In this document: one piece after another, positions 1 to 6,003 of the stretch
Position numbering within the stretch: the stretch's first letter is position 1
Layout: every line of letters begins with the position of its first letter
NCBI GenBank assembly: GCA_002314525.1
Contig: DCGE01000178.1
Span: forward strand, 3,925 to 9,927
Source of the DNA: Prevotellaceae bacterium UBA1786
Lineage (GTDB): Bacteria > Bacteroidota > Bacteroidia > Bacteroidales > Bacteroidaceae
DNA: 6,003 nucleotides
Direction of reading: 5' to 3'
Position numbers and translations under genes: made by a program
Notes under the pieces: model-generated
Seen by the model: the letters and a program-made list of their open reading frames with translations, nothing else
What the model was told of the DNA's origin: nothing
Databases searched by the model: none

Positions 1-2616
1 GCAGGTGCAAGTATGGTATTAGCTTCCCCTTCCACTATGTCGGGTGAGACTGGCGGCACAGCTTATCCGATTCTCAAGGATGCCGGTAAGCTTGGCACAT
101 ATCGTCATCTGTGGGTGTTTGAGGGTACTGATGTGTTAGGAGAGGATGTTTCAGCCTTCTATATGTACCAGAAGGAAAACTCAGCCAACATAGTGAACAA
201 CCGTGGGAACAAGATGGCATTCTGGACAGGTGGAAAGGATAGCGGCTCTGCCGTTCAGGTTGCAGAGGGACTCATCACCGTTCCGTTCAATAAGAATACT
301 GGTGATTTCACTGTAGGTAAGGGTGCAAGTTCGTACAACTCACGTTGGACAGCCAACAAGGTTGACTTCCAGGCAGAGATATATTGCGGCCCAAACAACA
401 TGAACTATAATGGCGATAACCTGCGTATCTTCTCGGGTTCGGCTCAGAGTTCCACATATTATATTGTGGCTCCTAAGGGTTATCGAGTTCTTGGTTACAG
501 GTTTGATTTCGTAGGTGAGGCCGAGGGCATCAAACTCACAACAAGTGATGGACAGTCATTCACTACAAAGACGACCAAGCAGGCTCTCTCTGTAACTGGT
601 CTGACAGATGATGCATCATTCACGTTGGCCGGTGCCAACAAGGGTGTCACGCTTGAGAATTTCTATGTTGATATCACTAAGGAACTCGGTGGAGGAAATG
701 CAGAGGAACAGTTCGACGTGTTTATCACCACCTCGTCGCCAAACTACAGAATACCCGCTATTGCAACAACTCGTAAGGGTACGGTCATCGCTGTAGCTGA
801 CTATCGTTACGGTGGTGCTGATATTGGTTATGGTAGTGTGGAACTCCGTCGTCGCATCTCATACGATAACGGAAAGACATGGGGCGATATTCTGGAGTTC
901 ACCAAAGGCCAATATGCTACTTCCCCACAACCTAAGTATGATGCGGCATATGGTGATCCATGTATTGTTGCAGACCGTACAAGTGACAAGATAATGGTGA
1001 TGAGCTGTTCGGGAAATACCGGTTTTCCTAATGGAACACGACAGGTTCATCAGGGCATCATGCGATTCTACAGTACTGACGAGGGCGAGACATGGAGCAA
1101 CCCTGTGAACCTTGAGAGCCAGTTCTATTCACTGCTTGACAAAAGCGATAAAGGACCTATCCGTTCGATGTTCATCGGTTCGGGGCGTATCTTCCAGAGT
1201 GCTATAACCAAGGTGGGTGATTATTACCGTCTTTATTGTTCAGGACTTGTGAAGGATGTCAATGGCACGAACTGCAATTATGTGTATTACAGTGACGACT
1301 TCGGTGAGAACTGGCATGTGCTGGGTGATATCCATACACCTGCAATCAGCAATGGTGATGAACCAAAGGCTGAGGAAATGCCTGACGGAAGCATCATCTG
1401 CTCTTCACGTATCGGCGGCGGACGTCGTTTCAATATCTTCACGTTCACAAACATAGAGAAGGCAGAGGGCTCATGGGGTACAGAGGCGGCTTCGACAAGT
1501 GCCAACAAGGGCGTTATCGGTCCAGGTTGTAACGGTGAAATCATGATTATTCCTGTAACACGCAACTCCGACGGCAAGGCAATGTATCTTGCTCTCCATT
1601 CAACACCTGAAAATACTTCACGCACCAATGTCAGCATCTACTACAAGGGCCTTCCGGACTTCAACTCCTTCAAGGATGCTGAGACGTTTGCAGCAAACTG
1701 GGAAGGTAAGCATCAGGCTTCAAAGATTGGTTCGGCATATTCCACTTTCACCCTTATGCAGAACAATCACATAGGATTCCTTTATGAGGAAAGTACATAT
1801 GGCAAGGATTACACGATAGTCTTCAAGGACTACAGCATCGAACAGATTACTGACAGTGCATATTCATATAATGCAGAAATGAAACGCACTGATTATCTCT
1901 CCGAACATATCGGTGAGAAGATAGATAAGGTGTTTGAAAAGACGGGGAAATATGTTGGAATGATTGACGTAAACAAGAGGGCTGACGTTGATGCGCTGGT
2001 TGCCCAGTTTCGCCAATCAGGAGAATTCTCGGATTACGAAGCTATCATCGCCGGACTGCAGGAAGCCCAGGTCAGAGTGAGTGCTGATAAGGAGTACTTC
2101 CTCTGTAATAAACAGTATTCCACAAATTATCTCACATGGAGCGTAAGCCATTTTATTGGCTCGGTTCAGAGTGCCTCGAATGCTCAGAAGCAAGTGTTCC
2201 GTTTTATTGATGCAGGCGATGGCCTTTGGTATGTATTCAATACCTTCAAGAAGGTATATCTAAAGGATACACCGAGCACCGGCAGCGAGGTGGGCAATAC
2301 TGCTGATCAGGCAAACGCAGGTAAGTATGCTGTTAAGAGCCAGTTGGACGGTAGGAGTGCTCTTGTCTCGCAGAATCCGAAGGTTGCCTCATCACCTGCT
2401 GTCAGTCTGAACTCAAGCAAGAAAGTGATGCCTGGTGGAGCGTCGGCTGAAGCCTCACAGTGGTTGATCGAAGGACTGGAAACGACTGGAGTTTCAGATG
2501 TTAGTCCGGAAATGAGAAATGAGAGTGGTGCTTTGTATAATGCCAATGGCCAGCAAGTGAGTCGGAACTATAAAGGCATTGTGATACAGAAGGGTAGAAA
2601 GTATCTGCAGAAGTGA
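1..2616 (+). CDS. nanH: Secreted exo-alpha-sialidase (GH33, BNR/Asp-box), 5'-partial
   Basis: Hydrolyses terminal sialic acids from host glycoconjugates, probably in the periplasm or at the cell surface. Residues are numbered from the Met at base 13, but the frame is open to base 1. The preceding AGAS plus MVLASP resembles the end of a signal peptide, so probably only some 10-20 N-terminal residues are missing. Residues about 30-225 form a beta-rich N-terminal module. The propeller (about 235-615) has a YRIP motif (245-248) and Asp-boxes at 283-290, 354-361 and 427-434. By comparison with GH33 enzymes from memory, the arginine triad is R246, R466 and R537, the acid/base D270, the Tyr nucleophile Y576 with partner E450, and E592 supports R246. 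All are present, so activity is expected. Residues 690-820 look like a lectin-like beta module, and 839-867 like a Bacteroidetes sorting tail. The stop is TGA, followed by a terminator. Family assignment is firm; linkage specificity is not readable. Confidence 0.93.
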   Translation, partial: AGASMVLASPSTMSGETGGTAYPILKDAGKLGTYRHLWVFEGTDVLGEDVSAFYMYQKENSANIVNNRGNKMAFWTGGKDSGSAVQVAEGLITVPFNKNTGDFTVGKGASSYNSRWTANKVDFQAEIYCGPNNMNYNGDNLRIFSGSAQSSTYYIVAPKGYRVLGYRFDFVGEAEGIKLTTSDGQSFTTKTTKQALSVTGLTDDASFTLAGANKGVTLENFYVDITKELGGGNAEEQFDVFITTSSPNYRIPAIATTRKGTVIAVADYRYGGADIGYGSVELRRRISYDNGKTWGDILEFTKGQYATSPQPKYDAAYGDPCIVADRTSDKIMVMSCSGNTGFPNGTRQVHQGIMRFYSTDEGETWSNPVNLESQFYSLLDKSDKGPIRSMFIGSGRIFQSAITKVGDYYRLYCSGLVKDVNGTNCNYVYYSDDFGENWHVLGDIHTPAISNGDEPKAEEMPDGSIICSSRIGGGRRFNIFTFTNIEKAEGSWGTEAASTSANKGVIGPGCNGEIMIIPVTRNSDGKAMYLALHSTPENTSRTNVSIYYKGLPDFNSFKDAETFAANWEGKHQASKIGSAYSTFTLMQNNHIGFLYEESTYGKDYTIVFKDYSIEQITDSAYSYNAEMKRTDYLSEHIGEKIDKVFEKTGKYVGMIDVNKRADVDALVAQFRQSGEFSDYEAIIAGLQEAQVRVSADKEYFLCNKQYSTNYLTWSVSHFIGSVQSASNAQKQVFRFIDAGDGLWYVFNTFKKVYLKDTPSTGSEVGNTADQANAGKYAVKSQLDGRSALVSQNPKVASSPAVSLNSSKKVMPGGASAEASQWLIEGLETTGVSDVSPEMRNESGALYNANGQQVSRNYKGIVIQKGRKYLQK

Positions 2617-2635
2617 TCATTATATCAAATCAAAT

Positions 2636-2666
2636 AAAAAAGGACTTCGTGAAGAAGTCCTTTTTT
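2636..2666. terminator. Bidirectional rho-independent terminator
   Basis: A perfect 13-bp inverted repeat: six A plus GGACTTC (2636-2648), a 5-base loop GTGAA (2649-2653), then GAAGTCC plus six T (2654-2666). The GC-containing core is followed by a T tract when read on either strand. It lies 19 bases after the sialidase stop and 17 bases after the glgP stop on the opposite strand, so it can serve both convergent transcripts. The remaining bases of the 2617-2683 gap are AT-rich and show nothing else. Confidence 0.92.
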
Positions 2667-2683
2667 GTATTACCGTGTGGCAA

Positions 2684-5254
2684 TTAGTATACCCACTTGA
2701 CATAGCAGAAGTCCTGACGATGAGGGAGGAGTTCGTGCTTCGGATAAATACGGATTGCTACCTTGAAGTCGCCTGCGTTCGGAATGGAGTGGTAACCTTC
2801 GAAGACGAAGTTGTTGCCTTCGCGTCCGATGACATGGAGCGGTTCAACCTGGAAGACATGGAGCTTGCCAGTCTCGATGTCGTTGCAGAGGGTAACGATC
2901 TCAAGTCCGACGGCATCATCAAGTCCTTGCTCGTCAATAGTGAACTGTACCTTGTATTTCTTTCCGCTCATGACATTGCTTGACTTGAGTTCTGGATCTT
3001 TGTCTGTACTGACGACGTTGATACCATCCCATCGCTGTGCTACGGTCTCTTTCCATGCTACAAGTTCATGTATCTTTGCGAAGTTGTCAGCTTTGAGAAT
3101 AGCAGCACGTTTTGCCAAAGGTCCGTAGAAGCGCTCAAAGTAGTCATCAAGTTGGCGTTTCATGGTGTAATGAGGTGCAATCTGTGCAATGGAGTTCTTC
3201 ACCACCTTCAACCAACGGGAACTATAGTCGTGACCTTCTTTGTCATAATATAGAGGTATAATCTCGTTTTCAAGCATCTGGTAGATAGTTGCTGCATCGA
3301 GTTGATCCTGCTGGTCTTGATTCTGATAAGTGCGTTTCTCAGTAAGTGCCCAACCAGCACCTTCGCGGTAGCCTTCGTACCACCAGCCGTCCTTGACTGA
3401 GAAGTTGACAACTCCGTTCATAAGAGCCTTCTCGCCTGATGTACCTGATGCCTCAAGAGGTCGGGTAGGAGTGTTCAGCCAGATGTCTACGCCACTGACA
3501 AGCCGTTTTGCAAGGCGGATGTCGTAGTTCTCAAGGAAGATGATCTTGCCGAGAAATTCAGGACGACGGCTGATCTCGTAGATTTTTTTGATAAGTCCCT
3601 GACCACCGCCATCGTGTGGATGTGCTTTGCCTGCGAAAAGGAACTGAACCGGGTGTTCAGGATCGTTGACGATCTTGGCAAGTCGGTCAAGGTCAGTGAA
3701 AAGAAGATGTGCACGCTTGTATGTTGCGAAACGGCGTGCGAATCCGATTGTGAGAGCATTCGGCGAAATCTTCTTCAGAATTTCAACGATACGTGAAGGA
3801 TCGCCTTGATTCTTGATCCAGTCTTCCTCGAACGCAGTCTTGATATAGTTGACGAGTTCCTGCTTCATCTGTTTGCGAACTGCCCAGATGACATCGTCCG
3901 GAATCTTGTAGATGGATTCCCATATTGACTGGTTGCTCTGGTCCTTCATGAAATCCTTGGTGAAGTAGTTCCCGAATACTGTCTGCCATGCGCTGGAACT
4001 CCATGTAGGGAAATGAACACCGTTGGTGACATAGCCGACGTTATCCATCTCCTCTGGGTAGTAGCCTTTCCAGATCGGTGCGAACATGTCCTTGGAAACC
4101 TGACCGTGAAGCCAACTTACGCCGTTGACCCATGTGGAGGTGTTGCATGCAAATGTAGACATGCAGAAACGTTCGCTCTTATCTTCAGGATTGGTACGAC
4201 CCATGCCCATGAACTTATCCCATGAAGTACCCATGAGAGTTGGGTATGCAGACATGTATTTTGCGAAGAGACCTTCGTCGAAGTAGTCGTGGCCTGCAGG
4301 GACGGGAGTGTGGACTGTGTAAAGGGATGTCGTGCGTACGATTTCACAAGCTTCGTTGAATGAGAAACCGTCTTTTACATAGTCAACGATACGCTGTACA
4401 TTGCAAAGTGCTGCATGGCCTTCGTTGCAGTGGTATATTTCCGGGTTGATACCGAGTTTCTTCAGGGTGAGAACACCACCGATTCCGAGGAGAATCTCCT
4501 GCTTGAGACGGTTCTCCCAATCGCCACCGTAAAGTGAGTGTGTGATTGAACGGTCGAACTCACTGTTGAGCTCGTTGTCGGTATCGAGAAGGTACAACTT
4601 CACGCGACCTACGTTAACGCGCCACACATATGCATGAACCGTGTAGTTGTTGTAAGGAACATCGATTATCAAAGGATTGCCATTGGAATCGAGTTCGCGT
4701 TCGATAGGGAGTTGGGCGAAGTTCTGTGCTTCGTACTTTGCTATCTGGTCGCCATTCATGGAAAGAGCCTGTGTGAAGTATCCGAAACGATAGAGGAATC
4801 CCACAGCGCACATACGTACGTTGGAATCGGATGCTTCCTTGATATAGTCGCCGGCAAGAATTCCGAGACCGCCTGAGTAGATTTTAAGGACATGGGACAG
4901 ACCATATTCCATACAGAAGTATCCTACTGAAGGACGAGACTCGTCCGGCTTCTCGTCCATATATGCCCGGAACTTGGAATAGACTTCGTTCATCTGGGCG
5001 AGATACTTGCTGTTTGCGGCAAATTGTTCAAGAGTCTCGAACTTGATGCGTGAGAGCTGAAGTATAGGGTTGTGACATACCGTCTTCCACATAACTGGGT
5101 CAAGTTCCTTGAACAGTTCACGGGCATCAGCATTCCAAGACCACCACAGATTGTTTGCAATCTCCTTGAGTGGCAGAAGCGGCTCAGGAATTGTTGTGTA
5201 AACAGTTATATCTCTCCAATTTGCAACATTTGTGTTACTTGCTTTTAAATCCAT
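2684..5254 (-). CDS. glgP: Alpha-glucan (glycogen) phosphorylase, GT35, DUF3417 type
   Basis: Cytoplasmic PLP-dependent enzyme that removes glucose from the non-reducing ends of glycogen or maltodextrin as glucose-1-phosphate. The 856-residue protein is complete. Residues about 13-100 match the DUF3417 N-terminal domain ([20 protein letters not shown] is typical of the alpha-glucan phosphorylase subfamily, not of E. coli-type GlgP/MalP). Further landmarks are a glycine-rich [11 protein letters not shown] (126-136), HCNEGH (275-280), [11 protein letters not shown] (313-323) and ARRFATYKR (506-514). In the last, R508 and K513 correspond to the phosphate/PLP-contacting Arg and Lys of muscle phosphorylase. 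EASGTSGEK ends at the expected PLP Schiff-base lysine K609 (codon 3428-3430). Residues about 765-856 form a beta-rich C-terminal domain. The start is chosen because the conserved N-terminus begins about 12 residues later and an AAGG lies 9 bases upstream. It is probably co-transcribed with the upstream glycogen synthase; no dedicated promoter is visible. Confidence 0.97.
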   Translation of the reverse strand: MDLKASNTNVANWRDITVYTTIPEPLLPLKEIANNLWWSWNADARELFKELDPVMWKTVCHNPILQLSRIKFETLEQFAANSKYLAQMNEVYSKFRAYMDEKPDESRPSVGYFCMEYGLSHVLKIYSGGLGILAGDYIKEASDSNVRMCAVGFLYRFGYFTQALSMNGDQIAKYEAQNFAQLPIERELDSNGNPLIIDVPYNNYTVHAYVWRVNVGRVKLYLLDTDNELNSEFDRSITHSLYGGDWENRLKQEILLGIGGVLTLKKLGINPEIYHCNEGHAALCNVQRIVDYVKDGFSFNEACEIVRTTSLYTVHTPVPAGHDYFDEGLFAKYMSAYPTLMGTSWDKFMGMGRTNPEDKSERFCMSTFACNTSTWVNGVSWLHGQVSKDMFAPIWKGYYPEEMDNVGYVTNGVHFPTWSSSAWQTVFGNYFTKDFMKDQSNQSIWESIYKIPDDVIWAVRKQMKQELVNYIKTAFEEDWIKNQGDPSRIVEILKKISPNALTIGFARRFATYKRAHLLFTDLDRLAKIVNDPEHPVQFLFAGKAHPHDGGGQGLIKKIYEISRRPEFLGKIIFLENYDIRLAKRLVSGVDIWLNTPTRPLEASGTSGEKALMNGVVNFSVKDGWWYEGYREGAGWALTEKRTYQNQDQQDQLDAATIYQMLENEIIPLYYDKEGHDYSSRWLKVVKNSIAQIAPHYTMKRQLDDYFERFYGPLAKRAAILKADNFAKIHELVAWKETVAQRWDGINVVSTDKDPELKSSNVMSGKKYKVQFTIDEQGLDDAVGLEIVTLCNDIETGKLHVFQVEPLHVIGREGNNFVFEGYHSIPNAGDFKVAIRIYPKHELLPHRQDFCYVKWVY

Positions 5255-5263
5255 TGTTTTTTA

Positions 5264-5267
5264 CCTT
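5264..5267 (-). promoter_or_regulatory. Weak ribosome-binding site of glgP
   Basis: On the minus strand AAGG lies 9 bases before the ATG at 5254-5252, inside a strongly AT-rich leader. Bacteroidetes often rely little on Shine-Dalgarno pairing and favour A-rich leaders, so this is modest support for the chosen start. The whole 32-base spacer (5255-5286) contains an A6T5 tract (5268-5278) but no recognisable Bacteroidetes -33/-7 promoter (TTTG / TAnnTTTG) and no terminator, consistent with read-through from the upstream gene. Confidence 0.5.
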
Positions 5268-5286
5268 AAAAAATTTTTATTATTGA

Positions 5287-6003
5287 TTATTTTACTGAAT
5301 TGAGTCTCTTGTCACGTGCCTTAATGGCATGGTCATAGGCTATAAAGTAGTTTTTGATGAAATGCTTCCAAAGGGCTTTTTCGGCGGTGCTCGCCGCTGC
5401 TGCCCTCATGTGAGCCACTTCTTCAGGTGATTTTTGTGTAAAGTCAAGAATCAGATGTTTTATCTCTTCTGCAGCATCGATGAAGTTGGAATCTGTGCGG
5501 TGTATGACCGATACACCCGTTTCTTCTTCAATCTGACTTGCCCAAAGTCCGAATCCAGCCAGATCGGTCGTGATGCAAGGCACGTGGAAGGCAACACTCT
5601 CAAGAGGCGTATATCCCCATGGTTCATAGTATGACGGATATATGCTGAGATCGTTTCCGATAAGCAGGTCGTAGTAGTGCATGTCAAAGATGCCGTCATG
5701 ACCATCCAAATAGCATGGAACGAATATTACCTTGACATGCTCATTAGGACGATTATGCATGTCGAGCCAGTTCATCTGTGAGAGAATCATATCCTGCTCT
5801 TGGTTGTGGAGGTCGTGTGTGATACGAGGATTACTGCAAGGGAATGAGAGGGCAGAGTTGTTCTCAAGACGTTTCAGCAATTCAATCCGAGGTCCCTTGG
5901 TCCATGCCGGTACGTTGATGAATACCACGATGTCCTTGCTTAGAGTATCTTCCTGACGGAGACGGTTCAGACTGTCGACAAGCATATCAATGCCCTTGTT
6001 CTT
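5287..6003 (-). CDS. Glycogen synthase, GT3 family, C-terminal part (5'-partial)
   Basis: Transfers glucose from a nucleotide sugar to the non-reducing end of glycogen in the cytoplasm. About 238 residues are present. The frame stays open to the right edge: KNKGID precedes the Met at 5985-5983, which is internal and not the start. KNKGIDMLVDSLNRL matches the eukaryote-type NKGID.fi.sL.RL motif. Numbered from that Met, HVKVIFVPCYL (83-93) and YYEPWGYTPLESVAF (119-133) follow. The latter carries the GT3 E-x7-E pair, E121 and E129, and is followed by PCITTDLAGFG. These motifs indicate GT3 (yeast Gsy/animal GYS-like) and not the GT5 GlgA of most bacteria. The protein ends about 85 residues after GFG with KARDKRLNSVK, and lacks the arginine-rich allosteric helix and phosphorylated tail of eukaryotic enzymes. 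Bacteroides GT3 synthases are about 550 residues, so over half is missing here. Nucleotide donor (UDP- or ADP-glucose) cannot be told from this part. Confidence 0.94.
   Translation of the reverse strand, partial: KNKGIDMLVDSLNRLRQEDTLSKDIVVFINVPAWTKGPRIELLKRLENNSALSFPCSNPRITHDLHNQEQDMILSQMNWLDMHNRPNEHVKVIFVPCYLDGHDGIFDMHYYDLLIGNDLSIYPSYYEPWGYTPLESVAFHVPCITTDLAGFGLWASQIEEETGVSVIHRTDSNFIDAAEEIKHLILDFTQKSPEEVAHMRAAAASTAEKALWKHFIKNYFIAYDHAIKARDKRLNSVK

Noticed and set aside
1287..1637. A 116-codon minus-strand open frame inside the sialidase gene
   Set aside because: It lies antisense to strongly conserved catalytic-domain codons, has no plausible ribosome-binding site or domain, and its length is explained by codon bias of the real gene.
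1621..1740. A possible fourth Asp-box in the sialidase after R537
   Set aside because: The stretch KGLPDFNSFKDAETF sits where a fourth repeat would be, but it lacks the S-x-D-x-G-x-T-W residues, so only three Asp-boxes are claimed.
2675..3128. Two overlapping plus-strand open frames of about 100 codons antisense to the 3' end of glgP
   Set aside because: Both are shadows of the phosphorylase C-terminal domain, which is clearly the coding frame. The first opens within the glgP stop region, just after the terminator, and has no recognisable protein features.
5268..5278. A6T5 tract in the spacer between the glycogen synthase and glgP, considered as a terminator or promoter
   Set aside because: It is self-complementary but has no loop or GC stem, so it is not an intrinsic terminator, and no Bacteroidetes -7 TAnnTTTG element accompanies it.
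1..6003. Search for CRISPR repeats, tRNA or rRNA genes, insertion-sequence ends and phage or defence genes
   Set aside because: The window is almost entirely three well-recognised protein genes; the only gaps are 67 and 32 bases, and neither holds such elements.

Overview
The window looks like ordinary chromosome from a gut or oral Bacteroidales bacterium, most likely Prevotellaceae (Prevotella/Segatella-like). This is an inference from three things: a secreted sialidase with a Prevotella-style C-terminal tail, a GT3-type glycogen synthase paired with a DUF3417-type alpha-glucan phosphorylase, and weak, AT-rich ribosome-binding regions. No database search was possible.

Layout: (1) Bases 1-2616, plus strand, hold a large secreted GH33 exo-alpha-sialidase. 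Its extreme N-terminus is cut off by the left edge. It has an N-terminal beta-rich module, a six-bladed propeller with three clear Asp-boxes and a complete set of recognisable catalytic residues, a likely carbohydrate-binding C-terminal module and a short sorting-type tail. (2) Bases 2617-2683 are a short convergent intergenic gap containing a strong, symmetrical, probably bidirectional terminator. (3) Bases 2684-5254, minus strand, encode a complete alpha-glucan (glycogen) phosphorylase, GlgP. (4) Bases 5287-6003, minus strand, encode the C-terminal part of a GT3 glycogen synthase, cut by the right edge. It lies 32 bases upstream of glgP and is probably co-transcribed with it.

The two minus-strand genes form a glycogen storage and mobilisation pair: the synthase adds glucose to the glycogen chain and the phosphorylase releases glucose-1-phosphate from it. 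The sialidase works outside the cytoplasm, releasing sialic acid from host glycans such as mucins. It is linked to the glycogen genes only by position and the shared terminator. Coding density is high, no stretch over 70 bases is unassigned, and I found no RNA gene, CRISPR array, insertion sequence or intact novel system. The points of interest are in protein architecture.
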